64,000 bases of DNA, from NCBI RefSeq assembly GCF_000177235.2, contig NC_014829.1:4216001-4280000 (forward strand). The letters run 5' to 3'. Positions within the stretch are counted from its first letter, which is position 1. The number at the start of each line of letters is the position of its first letter. Below the pieces are notes generated by a model. It was not told where the DNA came from. It searched no databases and was given only the letters and a program-made list of their open reading frames with translations. The DNA is from Evansella cellulosilytica DSM 2522 (GTDB taxonomy: Bacteria > Bacillota > Bacilli > Bacillales > Salisediminibacteriaceae). Of this stretch, positions 25,460-34,443 are shown one piece after another. The position numbers were made by a program, and so were the translations under genes.

Positions 25460-26701
25460 TCAATTGAGAGATTTTAATACCCTCAAATAATCTTTTGCCA
25501 ATTTCTCTCTATCATAATTTTCCTTTAAATAATTAAATCCACTTTCACCAAAATCCCTCAATGCCTCTTCAAAATTACCGTCATTGTACAAATTAACAAT
25601 TTCGTTAGAAAGGTATTTTATACAAGCTTCTTTTGAGTCCTTTGTAATTGTTATACCAGCATTTGCCTTTCTTATTATGTTACTAGTTTCTCCTTCAGGT
25701 CCCAAAAAAAGTATAGATTTCTTTCTAGCCATAATATGGAATATTTTTGATGGAATGGTATTTTGGAAAAACTCATTATTTCTTAAAGAAACCAGACATA
25801 AGTCAACCTTTTGATAGTATCGCTCCAATTTTTCAACATCCATACTGCCCAAGAGTGTAACATTCATTAACTGCTTTTCCTGTAAGAATTTTCTTAGTTT
25901 TTGCTTTTCAGCACCATCACCAATTATCAAAAATTCAACATCAAGGCTACCTATATTTAACGAGGTTAAAACATCAATTATATTTTGTAGATCTTGGGAA
26001 ATTCCAAGAGTACCAAAATACCCAATAACAACTGTATTTTTTTCTTTTTTTTCAATAGATATATCTACAGAATTACTTATGACCATTCCATTTGGAATAA
26101 CTTCTATTTTATTATCCACAATGCCAGCGCTTATAAGCTCTTTTTTGAACCCCTCGGTTACAGTTATTACTTTTTTGGCCTTTTTACAAAGAAACAGTTC
26201 CAAAAATTTAATAATTTTGTATCCAATTTTATTTCTACTTCCACCAGTAGCCAAAATTTGCTTATAGGTAATATCCCTTAACTCAATTACATACGGCTTT
26301 TTAGTCATAATAGAATACAAGTACCCTATAATTGGAGTAAAAATAGGGCCTGATGTAACTAATATAACATCAAACCCCTTACCTATTTTTTTGCTATTAA
26401 AAACTAAATTAAAGATTGTATAGAAAGGAAAACTCAAATAAGAAATAAGCCGGTTAATTATATTAGTATTAGGTCTTATACTAACTTTATTTCTGATTAC
26501 ATTTATATTATTTATTTTTTCACTTTCAATTAAACTAACCTTATAACCATCAAAGATTTTCCCTGTGGGAAAATTTGGGTATGAGGTTAAAACTACAACC
26601 TCTTCCTTAGCTTCAACCCAAACCTTTGCATTATCATACGCTCTAAAAGCTGCTGCTACCCTTTCCGGAGAAAAGAACTGAGTGATATAAAGTATTTTCA
26701 T
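25460..26701 (-). CDS. Glycosyltransferase family 4 (WbuB-like)
   Basis: 413 aa. N-terminal GT-B domain KILYITQFFSPERVAAAFRA and VVVLTSYPNFPTGKI; C-terminal GT4 domain with VIGYFGTLGISQDLQNIIDV, FLIIGDGAEKQKL, and GPEGETSNIIRKANAGITI in the donor site. Transfers a sugar, probably an N-acetyl amino sugar, to a lipid-linked polysaccharide precursor at the membrane face. Starts 3 nt after the upstream gene's stop: same operon. Confidence 0.9.
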   Translation of the reverse strand: MKILYITQFFSPERVAAAFRAYDNAKVWVEAKEEVVVLTSYPNFPTGKIFDGYKVSLIESEKINNINVIRNKVSIRPNTNIINRLISYLSFPFYTIFNLVFNSKKIGKGFDVILVTSGPIFTPIIGYLYSIMTKKPYVIELRDITYKQILATGGSRNKIGYKIIKFLELFLCKKAKKVITVTEGFKKELISAGIVDNKIEVIPNGMVISNSVDISIEKKEKNTVVIGYFGTLGISQDLQNIIDVLTSLNIGSLDVEFLIIGDGAEKQKLRKFLQEKQLMNVTLLGSMDVEKLERYYQKVDLCLVSLRNNEFFQNTIPSKIFHIMARKKSILFLGPEGETSNIIRKANAGITITKDSKEACIKYLSNEIVNLYNDGNFEEALRDFGESGFNYLKENYDREKLAKDYLRVLKSLN

Positions 26702-26704
26702 AAT

Positions 26705-28621
26705 TCATCCTTTTACCATTGAATTTTCATTCACAAAATAATTATATAGTTGTTCACCATGCTTTATTCTAATAAGTTCACTATCAACTATTTCATAATC
26801 TAATAAACTTTCATCAGAAAGTATTACTTTCGTAACAAATATGTTGTTTTTATCAATGTTTTTACTAACATTAACCTTTTTAGCTTGCTTTTTTATACTA
26901 AACAATTCGGATATATTTACATTCTCTGTGATAAGTGGATAATTTGTTTCAAGCTCTACATTTGAGTTGTCAAAAATAATTGAATTTTGTTTACGTTTCT
27001 TGAAGTTTTCACCGCTATAGTAATTTAAAGATACACTATGTCGTTCATTTATTTTCCCATAAAGATTATCAATTATTAAAAAACCGTGTTTTTTAAAGTA
27101 GATTACAGTTCTATTGTGTATAATCTTATCCTTATCTAATACTTTTGTATAACCATCATGCTCAGCACTTATTATGGTAAACGTTTCATTGTCAGAGTAT
27201 GTTAACATTTTAGATTTAGCTCTTTTAGCCACCCTAAATGCTTTCCATACTTGTGAACTAGATTTTTCATCAATAGTAACAGTATTATGAGCAGCTGTTG
27301 ACCTATAATAATCTCTTTCACTAGAAATTTGATAAGTGTATGTCCCGGAATCTTCTAGAAATTTTTTATTACCAATAGTCAAAATAACATTTAATGAATC
27401 CGCATGTGCATGCGCTAAATTATAATCAGGTCCACAATCTCCACAATCGAATAAAAGGTATAAATCTCCTTCCTTTATGCGATCTTTTATAATGTAGTAT
27501 CCACTATCTTTTAAGATTACATTTGTTTCATTAAAACCAAGATAAGGCTTTAGTCCGTTAAATACTTTTAACCCCTGTTCTCCAAATAGCTTGTAATTAT
27601 AAATACTTATAGTGCTTCCACTATACTTTATATATTTTGGATCATTGAACAATATGGCTGCACTCTCTAATAAATCATTTGCCTTTATCGGGTAATCCAG
27701 TGTTGAATCATTTAATAACGGAATTTCCCCATTTGGCATAATAATATTGTATAGACTCACAAACATTCCATTAAGTTTACCTTTAATTTCATTTGCCTCG
27801 TCAATATATTCATTCCTTAGTAACACAAGATAGACTGTTACGTAATGTTCAAGTACCTCAACATGATAAGATGTTGTTCTTTCGTAATGAAAATCATCCC
27901 TCATTACTTGTTCTTCGTATTCAGTTCTTAAAATAAATAGTCCCTTTGAAACAGCCTCTTTATCCTCTAAAAATACCCCGCCTATTACCAAACCTTTCCC
28001 ATCCATAATTAAATGGTTTGCCCTTAGGTAATATTCAGGATTTTCTTTTAAATACTGTAATTTAGTATGGAGCGATCTTAAATATTTCTCATTTATTTCA
28101 AAGTCCGTATATTTACTTATAAAATCAAAGTATAGTATCCAGTTAATAAGCCTTTTCGAAACAACGTAAGGATCCCATAAATTTGGATCATACACATCTA
28201 TATTTTGAGTGATCCAGTCATCAATAAGTGAAAGACCCTTCTCTAGATACATTACATCTTTTTTAGTAGTATATGCAGTTATGAGATCCTGTAAATAGTC
28301 AAAATAATTCAGATTGAAATTCCATAACCTGTAGTTGAAAGGATTAGATTTCCAGTCTACATTATTTACAAATTGATGTTCATAAATATTTAAAAAGCAA
28401 AATTTATTTTTAACAATATTATTTGCTTTTAATATGTCATTCTCATTAGAGCAGATATTATAATCTGAGTGGTAACTTTTAAATTGAATAGTATAAGTTT
28501 TTTTATTTATTTGTTTTATTCTTTTTCGTATTCTTTTAAAAACCTCATATTTTATTCGGTTATAAAAATGGGCAAAATTCATATGCTTTAAAGTATTATA
28601 CATATATCGTATTTTTTTCAT
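26705..28621 (-). CDS. Heparinase II/III-like polysaccharide lyase family protein
   Basis: 638 aa. N-terminal (alpha/alpha) toroid part with NPFNYRLWNFNLNYFDYLQD and ANHLIMDGKGLVIGGVF; C-terminal heparinase II/III beta domain with LAHAHADSLNVILTIGNKKF, DSGTYTYQISSERDYYRSTA and AHNTVTIDEKSSSQVW, where the conserved His/Tyr residues of these lyases lie. No signal peptide, as usual for members in bacterial polysaccharide clusters, where they may trim or modify uronate-containing glycans. Fits with the lost UDP-glucose dehydrogenase. Confidence 0.9.
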   Translation of the reverse strand: MKKIRYMYNTLKHMNFAHFYNRIKYEVFKRIRKRIKQINKKTYTIQFKSYHSDYNICSNENDILKANNIVKNKFCFLNIYEHQFVNNVDWKSNPFNYRLWNFNLNYFDYLQDLITAYTTKKDVMYLEKGLSLIDDWITQNIDVYDPNLWDPYVVSKRLINWILYFDFISKYTDFEINEKYLRSLHTKLQYLKENPEYYLRANHLIMDGKGLVIGGVFLEDKEAVSKGLFILRTEYEEQVMRDDFHYERTTSYHVEVLEHYVTVYLVLLRNEYIDEANEIKGKLNGMFVSLYNIIMPNGEIPLLNDSTLDYPIKANDLLESAAILFNDPKYIKYSGSTISIYNYKLFGEQGLKVFNGLKPYLGFNETNVILKDSGYYIIKDRIKEGDLYLLFDCGDCGPDYNLAHAHADSLNVILTIGNKKFLEDSGTYTYQISSERDYYRSTAAHNTVTIDEKSSSQVWKAFRVAKRAKSKMLTYSDNETFTIISAEHDGYTKVLDKDKIIHNRTVIYFKKHGFLIIDNLYGKINERHSVSLNYYSGENFKKRKQNSIIFDNSNVELETNYPLITENVNISELFSIKKQAKKVNVSKNIDKNNIFVTKVILSDESLLDYEIVDSELIRIKHGEQLYNYFVNENSMVKG

Positions 28622-28629
28622 AATTACCT

Positions 28630-29000
28630 CTAAAGACTTTCAATTAAGTTTTTGTGATCTTGTAATCCAATTACAAGGCTTTCATCAACACCTGTATTGT
28701 TAAAGGCACGTAAATATTCTTCAGGAGTAATCTGACTAATTACCTTAACTGCTTCTTCAATGTCGAAGAAATCTATTTCCCAACCAGCACCAAGTGCAGC
28801 TACTCTTTTAGCTACACCAGTTCCTTTATGAGCTATCATAGGTTTTCTATAATACAAAGATTCATAGAGCCGATTAGGCAAAGCCCATTTAACATTATCA
28901 CTATTACTGCCTACATTTCCTACCAAGGTGGCGTGATGGAACAAACAAATACCAAATACCGTTTTCGCGTCCTCCTCAGCTTTCGTAATGTTAGAAATTT
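28630..29000 (-). pseudogene. C-terminal fragment of a GT4 glycosyltransferase
   Basis: About 105-120 residues remain: FHHATLVGNVGSNSDNVKWA, LPNRLYESLYYRKPMIAHKG, TGVAKRVAALGAGWEIDF, then a normal-looking C-terminus with stop 8 nt before the heparinase-like gene. The N-terminal acceptor domain is gone; upstream DNA reads as the 3' end of an unrelated rightward gene. The junction lies between about 28960 and 29050. Confidence 0.8.
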
Positions 29001-29101
29001 GTGCGCCTTCTTGAATGATTGCATTGATTATCTGACGTATGATGACATTTTAGATGTTCTCGGTGTGAACGTAAGAAGAGCGCGCTGCGATATCGAGTGA
29101 G

Positions 29102-29178
29102 TTACGCGCACATTTAGCGCTTGAAGGCAATGACTCTGTTGCTGCTGCAGAAGAGGATAATGAAGATAACGAAGGATA
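29102..29178 (+). pseudogene. 3' end remnant of an unidentified rightward gene
   Basis: One frame ends LRAHLALEGNDSVAAAEEDN plus a short acidic tail and TAA, followed 12 nt later by a strong terminator. The acidic C-terminus and terminator look like a genuine gene end whose body was lost at the junction with the polysaccharide cluster. Identity unknown. Confidence 0.4.
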
Positions 29179-29190
29179 AAATTGTTTGAG

Positions 29191-29220
29191 CCGATCCGTT
29201 GTGTAACGGATCGGTTTTTT
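29191..29220 (+). terminator. Strong rho-independent terminator
   Basis: CCGATCCGTT gtgt AACGGATCGG followed by TTTTTT: perfect 10-bp stem. Confidence 0.92.
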
Positions 29221-29640
29221 GTGCTTCAGTACGTTGATTTGTATGGTAATTCTTGAGTGAGTTTCCACAATTTAGACGAGTTTCTTCTATTATATTGTTT
29301 TCTCATCAAAGCGCTTTCATTTTTTGTGTGATTCCTCGATTGATAGGTGTGAATTGGTTATGATTGTTACGCATGATTCTAGTTGAGTTTGGCATGATTT
29401 TGTCCGAGTTTCACATGATTTTTCAAATGACTGGTAATTGTCATTCTCTCTTTCCATGCCCCGTAAGGGGGATCCTTAATTCGATCTCCTTACGTCTAAA
29501 AAAACTTTTTTTTATATGTTTTGATGTCCTTGCATGATTTTCACTAAGATAACTCCTTTTTACTGATAAATATCCTTTCATGGTATGATTATTTCTTACG
29601 AATCAATGCTCATATACGACATTAACAAAGGAGTTTTACA
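29221..29640. other. Intergenic stretch holding family D array 1
   Basis: No gene. Beside the degenerate 21-bp array it has a CCCCGTAAGGGG palindrome near 29459 and a GATCTCCTTACG-type segment. Confidence 0.4.
29371..29440. repeat. Family D array 1 (degenerate)
   Basis: Imperfect GAGTTTNNCATGATTTT units at about 21-bp spacing, ending in the characteristic ACTGGTAATTG tail. Confidence 0.6.
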
Positions 29641-30120
29641 ATGAGAACTACATATATTTCTATTCTAGCTATCATTTTACTATCATCTGTTCTACTAGGA
29701 TGTAGTCAATCAAGTGCCGGTCAAGGGGATAAACGTCCTGATGATGTACGGGAGGAATTATGGTATCAGATGAGTGATTATATCATCGCAGTAAACCACT
29801 ACTTTGAATTTGCCATCCCTCATTCTAGAGAAGGAAATTTTATTTTTAACAGTGAGGATGAAGATGCAATAACTATTTTTTTCAATGTTGATTATCCTCG
29901 TTTTCAAATGGATTTTAATTAGGCAGAATTAGAACTCATTCAACAGGTCACTGATTTAAGTAAAGACATACTAGATACCCTCGCCGTCTTTGAAGCAGTG
30001 CCTATCGAAATGGAAGAAGAATTTAATGAGCAATATAATGACATTGCTGCCACATTCGGGATTACACGTGAAATTGAGGATGAAGTATTGGAAAGAATGT
30101 ATGAACAATATATAGATTAA
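29641..30120 (+). pseudogene. Lipoprotein gene interrupted by an amber codon
   Basis: SD AAAGGAG precedes ATG 29641; signal peptide with lipobox SSVLLGC. The frame stops at TAG 29920, but the same frame continues for 66 codons (AELELIQQVTDLSKDILDTL ... MYEQYID, TAA at 30118) with the same acidic, helical composition. The full product would be ~159 aa, lipidated at the cell surface. A single nonsense change is the simple reading. Function unknown. Confidence 0.8.
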
Positions 30121-30189
30121 ATTGTGTATTGGGTGCTCTACTTAACTCATTCGAATTTCCAAAATAATGCACGCTTTTTATTGTTAAAC

Positions 30190-30322
30190 GAGCAATCTAT
30201 CATTGCTTCGTAGGAATAGACCTGTTACAAATCCTAATACGGCTAGCTATTTTGGTGAGTTTTATGTGGATGTTCATACCGGGGTGATCATAAATGAATG
30301 GGGCGAGACGGCGGATTGGTAG
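30190..30322 (+). pseudogene. C-terminal fragment resembling PepSY-type proteins (tentative)
   Basis: A short frame reads ASYFGEFYVDVHTGVIINEW and ends GETADW with TAG. The YVDVHTGxVI pattern recalls PepSY/YpmB-type C-termini. No start codon or ribosome site. Confidence 0.3.
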
Positions 30323-30340
30323 GTTGGTTCGGTGAGTTGC

Positions 30341-30470
30341 GCGATTTCGCTTGAGTTTCGTGCGATTTTGTCCGAGTTCGAAGCGATTTTGTCGGAGTTT
30401 CGTGCGATTTTGTCCGAGTTCCAAGCGATTTCGCTCGAGTTACAAGCGATTTGCCAATTAAATGGTAATC
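30341..30470 (+). repeat. Family D array 2: five to six 21-bp tandem units
   Basis: Units share GAGTTNNNNGCGATTT, each exactly 21 bp (five consecutive units end at 30453). The array ends GCCAATTAAATGGTAATC. Confidence 0.85.
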
Positions 30471-30540
30471 GACAATCTAAGAGGGCTTCTTAGAGGGGCT
30501 TTCTAAGATTTTCGGCACTTTTGTTTTATCGCAGATAAGT

Positions 30541-30580
30541 AGGAGACTCAACACGTTGATTGAGTCTCCCACTTTTTTAT
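30541..30580. terminator. Terminator hairpin
   Basis: GGAGACTCAA cacgttga TTGAGTCTCC then CACTTTTTTATTT on the plus strand. Sits at the 3' end of the leftward gene ending 30577; probably works in both directions. Confidence 0.65.
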
Positions 30581-31206
30581 TTAACTACTTCATTCAATTC
30601 ATTCATTAGTTGGCGCCACTCAGGATTGCGCGCGTCATAAAGTTCTTCTGTAGGAATATCGATATAATTTTCCATAATGTTTTTCCATTCCACTAATATT
30701 CTTTTTATTTCTTTAATTTGTTCCATTTCACTATCGTTTAATGGATACTGAGTAGCCGTTGACTCTTGATAAGGCTCAAGCAAATCATAGAAGTCATCAA
30801 ATACATCCCTCTTTGCGCTCCAATCATGATCTTCTCTTGCTGCCGCAGCCAAAGACATACCAATGTTATTCAAGTCGATAAACATATTTCTAAAGTCGAA
30901 TGCATTCCTATATAGGATAAGAGCGTTCATTCCTGATAATTCATTCGTTTCTATTGTCTCGTCAAGCCTACCATTCAGATCGTTCATATCATGGTAAACA
31001 AGATTGATTAATAAATCTAAATTCTGAGCTAACATTTCGTTCGGATATGTTACAAACCCTTTGAATTCTGGGTTCTCTATGATTTCTTCGATTGAAACTT
31101 CAGCTTCTACTTTTTCTAGGCTATTATTTTGGGATTGTAATATTCCTATCCAAATACCTGCTCCTAAAACTAAAACTGTGATAATTGCTAACAATATATT
31201 TTTCAT
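30577..31206 (-). CDS. Exported or membrane-anchored hypothetical protein, 209 aa
   Basis: GGAGG before ATG. One N-terminal hydrophobic helix (ILLAIITVLVLGAGIWIGI) serves as uncleaved anchor or signal peptide. The rest is a soluble, strongly helical domain (LIYHDMNDLNGRLDETIETN-like, SEMEQIKEIKRILVEWKNIM) facing out. No lipobox Cys. Family not recognised. Confidence 0.75.
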   Translation of the reverse strand: MKNILLAIITVLVLGAGIWIGILQSQNNSLEKVEAEVSIEEIIENPEFKGFVTYPNEMLAQNLDLLINLVYHDMNDLNGRLDETIETNELSGMNALILYRNAFDFRNMFIDLNNIGMSLAAAAREDHDWSAKRDVFDDFYDLLEPYQESTATQYPLNDSEMEQIKEIKRILVEWKNIMENYIDIPTEELYDARNPEWRQLMNELNEVVK

Positions 31207-31319
31207 CTTAGCCTCCTACCCTAGTACATAACTCCTTTTTTTACATAGTTTACCATATTGATGATTGCTTATGGTTGGTGTGGGTGATTCTTACTGGGGT
31301 TTTGTGTGATTTACCTATG
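31207..31319. other. Spacer upstream of the 30577 gene
   Basis: Upstream region of the leftward gene; TTATGGTTTAG-like degenerate D units appear to begin here. No gene. Confidence 0.35.
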
Positions 31320-31460
31320 GTTTAGGGTGTTTTGATTTCTTATGAGTTTTGTATGATTTGGCTTGAGTTTCGTGTGATTTTGTTCGAGTTCCACGCTATT
31401 TTGTCCAAGTTCCAAGCGATTCCGCCCGAGTTTCGCGCTATTTGCCAATTAAATGGTAAT
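31320..31460 (+). repeat. Family D array 3
   Basis: About five degenerate 21-bp GAGTTTCGTGTGATTTTG-type units, ending CAATTAAATGGTAATAAAC as in array 2. Confidence 0.75.
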
Positions 31461-31600
31461 AAACAATCTAAGGGGGGGCTTCTTAGAGGGCGGGGTGATT
31501 CATACTGAGTATTGCATGATTTCGCTCGTAAACATGATTTACCAAATGAATGGTAAATAGCTATTTAGGGGTGCTACTTAGAGGGGATTGCAAACAATAT

Positions 31601-31636
31601 GAGACTCAATAGGTAAAAATCAACCTATTGAGTCTC
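31601..31636 (-). terminator. Hairpin containing a stop codon
   Basis: GAGACTCAATAGGT / ACCTATTGAGTCTC, perfect 14-bp stem and 8-nt loop. The TAG stop of the leftward gene is inside its first arm. Confidence 0.7.
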
Positions 31637-32113
31637 GTATGGAAAGTCGTAAAAGTCTTCTTCGAGTTCGGTGGTGGTGCCGGTTACTGGATCGATCGCG
31701 ATAAAGATGTGGTTGTCGTCAGTGATGACTTCATAGTAGTAGTGATAGTCGATGACAAACCATGATGAGCTGCTATCGACAGGGACATTTTCATAGTCAT
31801 GGGCGACAATTTCGGCGTTTTCCCCATGGATGTCATAAATGATGTCCTTCGCTCCCTCATACGTGTATGCTGGCAATGATGCGATGAATAGGATTGGTAA
31901 AAGGATGAGTCCGGCAATGTTTGCAACGATGAGACTTCTTTTTTTACCGAATTTCCTAATAAGAAGAATGAGGGTGACTTGGACGATGGTAAAGATTATG
32001 AACGTCCATCCTTTTAAAAGGCCTATGTACATGACAACGTTCACGAGGTTGATCACGAGTAATTGTATGAATAGTATCGCTAAAAATAAAAGTGCTATGT
32101 TTTTATTAGACAT
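31625..32113 (-). CDS. Membrane protein with C-terminal PepSY-like extracytoplasmic part
   Basis: 162 aa, GAGGAG before ATG. Three hydrophobic segments (~5-30, 34-50, 60-82) followed by a soluble ~80-residue tail (DYHYYYEVITDDNHIFIAID, PVTGTTTELEEDF) resembling small PepSY-type domains. Likely a cell-surface accessory protein of unknown role. Confidence 0.7.
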   Translation of the reverse strand: MSNKNIALLFLAILFIQLLVINLVNVVMYIGLLKGWTFIIFTIVQVTLILLIRKFGKKRSLIVANIAGLILLPILFIASLPAYTYEGAKDIIYDIHGENAEIVAHDYENVPVDSSSSWFVIDYHYYYEVITDDNHIFIAIDPVTGTTTELEEDFYDFPYETQ

Positions 32114-32171
32114 ATTAAACTCCTCTCATTTGCTACATATTATACGTGAGATTAGCTACGAATGCTAATGC

Positions 32172-32197
32172 GGCTAACAGGGACGGACCTCGTTAGC
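32172..32197. repeat. Family C repeat, last copy
   Basis: GGCTAACAGGGACGGACCTC then GTTAGC, in the opposite orientation to most other copies. Confidence 0.75.
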
Positions 32198-32359
32198 TTT
32201 TTTACGTCATGCAGTTGTGTTGCGCATTGAATTAAATTATTACAACGGAGATTTACTAATTCCAAAACTTACATAATAGTATTTTTAACGCAAATATATA
32301 TGTTTTCAACTTAAATTGTGCATCATATTACCACAATTGAAAAGCTAGGAGGGATTGAG

Positions 32360-32500
32360 ATGTTTCCTGATTATAAGAATAGGCTGTTATCGCTAATATG
32401 GATGGGTGTGGGGAGCGCGTTATTAACAACTATTTTTAGTTCTGTCATCATTGGTTATATCGTGAACATGAATAAGCAGATAAAGCAGTTGCGTACATAA
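32360..32500 (+). CDS. Small single-helix membrane protein, 46 aa
   Basis: ATG 32360 follows AGGAGGG at 6 nt. MFPDYKNRLLSLIWMGVGSA, one transmembrane helix, then a basic tail (NKQIKQLRT). No family recognised; good ribosome site makes it a believable small protein. Confidence 0.6.
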   Translation: MFPDYKNRLLSLIWMGVGSALLTTIFSSVIIGYIVNMNKQIKQLRT

Positions 32501-32659
32501 AGGCTTGATTGAATCTGCGCATACGAAGGGTGGATTCAGAGGAAATCATTTCTATTTGCTTCACCCTTTCTTTATTCCAAATGTTACATCATGTTGTATG
32601 TATGTTTGGTTGCATGATTTATTTAGTGGTCAGACATCCTAGTAATGGAGGTGTTGTAA

Positions 32660-33157
32660 GTGAAGGAAAGATGGATTTTAAGAGGACTTTTTGTTTTTGG
32701 ACTTATTCTTATACCTATTGTGTATCGAAAGCAGCCGATTAAAGATTGGATTTTAGTTTTTCTTATTAAATGCTTTTATTCCTGGTTTATTGATTCTTTT
32801 GTTGTAGCGTCTAAACAAATATCTTACCCGGTGCGGATATTACCTCATATTTTTAAAATTCATGTGCTTTTTGATGTGTTTTTGTTTCCGCTTGCTTGTG
32901 TGATGTATAACCAATTAACTTATAGAAATAATACTTTTCTTGACATTGTTATAAAGGTATTTCTCTTCAGTGTTCCAATTACTTTAATAGAGGTGTGGGC
33001 TGAGAGAAAAACAAAATTAATTAAATTCCGAAAAAATTGGAGTGCTTGGATATCATTTGCTACGCTTACCCTTTCGTTCTGGCTAGTAAGAGCAACAATG
33101 GGAGCAATTAGAATGTGGAATGATCGTAATGTACACAATTCTGTTGAGGAAGTTTGA
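32660..33157 (+). CDS. CBO0543-family-like membrane protein
   Basis: 165 aa, GTG 32660 after GGAGGTG. Four to five hydrophobic segments with the family-like stretch YPVRILPHIFKIHVLFDVFL and later VWAERKTKLIKFRKNWSAWI. CBO0543 is a family of small Bacillota membrane proteins of unknown role; assignment from pattern memory. Confidence 0.65.
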   Translation: MKERWILRGLFVFGLILIPIVYRKQPIKDWILVFLIKCFYSWFIDSFVVASKQISYPVRILPHIFKIHVLFDVFLFPLACVMYNQLTYRNNTFLDIVIKVFLFSVPITLIEVWAERKTKLIKFRKNWSAWISFATLTLSFWLVRATMGAIRMWNDRNVHNSVEEV

Positions 33158-33190
33158 TTTTGAATATTTGTAGTTTGCGTTTTAAATTTT

Positions 33191-33241
33191 AAACAAACGT
33201 TTATTTAGACTTGAGTGTTCTTTCTAAATAAACGTTTGTTT
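33191..33241 (+). terminator. Terminator hairpin, 18-bp perfect stem
   Basis: AAACAAACGTTTATTTAG / CTAAATAAACGTTTGTTT, 15-nt loop, 34 nt after the preceding stop. The same arms read as AAACAAACG, echoing family E, but the rest does not match. Confidence 0.65.
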
Positions 33242-33334
33242 AGTTTTAGACAGAATATTAGTTCCCTTTATTAAAATTATTTTATATTTTTTGCAAAAGA
33301 GTGAAAAATATATAAACGAAAGGGGGCATTAGGA

Positions 33335-34342
33335 ATGACCAGTACTAGTCACATTCCTTTGTCGTCATCAGAACTAAATAATGTCTGGATGACGTATCAG
33401 AAGAAAACGTTAATCGTTCGCTTTTTAGAGCATTTCCAAGAGCATGTGGAGGATGCTGAAGCGAAACAAATATTAAAAGAGTATTACGATATTTCCTCAA
33501 AGGTAGTAACGGATTTGGAGAATATTTTTAGACAGGAAGGAGCTGCAGTTCCTCTTGGATTCACTGACAATGACGTCATAAAAGGAACGCCTAAGCTATT
33601 CGATTTTCATTATGATATGATGTTTGCTCGTCTTATGACGAAAATTAGTATTGGCTTATATGGACTTTATTCTACGATGTCATATCGCAAGGATATTCGG
33701 GACCTCTATAAGCAGTTAACTTTTGATGGTCAAAGTATTTACGATAAATGTACTGGTTTTTTATTAGATAAAGGGATTCTCTCTCGTCCCCCTTATGTCT
33801 CTATGCCGAAGGGGTATCCTTTCGTCCAAGATCAAGATTATTTATCAGGATACCATTTACTTAAAGAAACACGTTCGTTAAACACGACGGAGGTATCTCT
33901 CCTCCACCATGCTATTGAAACGAACTTAACAGGGATGCAGTTGATGATTGGTTTTGCGCAAAGTGCTCGTAACGAGGAAGTCAAAAAATATTTTGTAAAA
34001 GGGATGGAATTATCAAAGGAAGTGGAGACAACGCTTGGTGATTTTCTCCGCAAAGATTTTATCGAGCCACCTGCGACACATGCTGGCAAAGTAACAGCAT
34101 CTAAAGTTCCACCTTTTTCAGATAAAATGATGATGTATATCACCAACTTATTAAGCACTTTTGGGCTTGGCAGTAATGCGCTTGGAGGCGCATTTAGCTT
34201 GCGGAGTGATTTACCGATAACGATGGCTCAAATTGGACAAAAAATATATTTCTTTGCAAAAGAAGGTGGAGAAATTATGATAAAAAACAGGTGGTTAGAA
34301 GAGCCTCCAAAAGTGGAAGACCGCAGAAAGTTAACACGTTAA
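33335..34342 (+). CDS. DUF3231 family protein (copy 2)
   Basis: 335 aa with two DUF3231 repeats. The first contains FRQEGAAVPLGFTDNDVIKG, the second ends NRWLEEPPKVEDRRKLTR, matching the other two copies. Same length as copy 1. SD GAAAGGGGG. Helical, no signal peptide. Family certain, role unknown; three copies within 35 kb suggest dosage or specialised forms. Confidence 0.9.
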   Translation: MTSTSHIPLSSSELNNVWMTYQKKTLIVRFLEHFQEHVEDAEAKQILKEYYDISSKVVTDLENIFRQEGAAVPLGFTDNDVIKGTPKLFDFHYDMMFARLMTKISIGLYGLYSTMSYRKDIRDLYKQLTFDGQSIYDKCTGFLLDKGILSRPPYVSMPKGYPFVQDQDYLSGYHLLKETRSLNTTEVSLLHHAIETNLTGMQLMIGFAQSARNEEVKKYFVKGMELSKEVETTLGDFLRKDFIEPPATHAGKVTASKVPPFSDKMMMYITNLLSTFGLGSNALGGAFSLRSDLPITMAQIGQKIYFFAKEGGEIMIKNRWLEEPPKVEDRRKLTR

Positions 34343-34399
34343 TAGTAGTTTCAGATTGGTTATGTAGTTTTTTGCGGGTATTGTTAAAATAGACTTACA

Positions 34400-34439
34400 G
34401 CGAGTCGGCGCTTTATCGTATACATATACGTCCGACTCG
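34400..34439. terminator. Hairpin between convergent genes
   Basis: CGAGTCGG / CCGACTCG with ~24-nt loop, between the DUF3231 and YcxB-like gene ends; bidirectional terminator candidate. Confidence 0.55.
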
Positions 34440-34443
34440 ATAG

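Noticed and set aside
28828-29100. Rightward 90-codon ORF over the GT4 fragment
   Set aside because: Antisense to clear glycosyltransferase coding; no ribosome site.
23977-30120. Amber codons as pyrrolysine or programmed readthrough
   Set aside because: No supporting genes or context; two isolated TAGs are more simply nonsense mutations.
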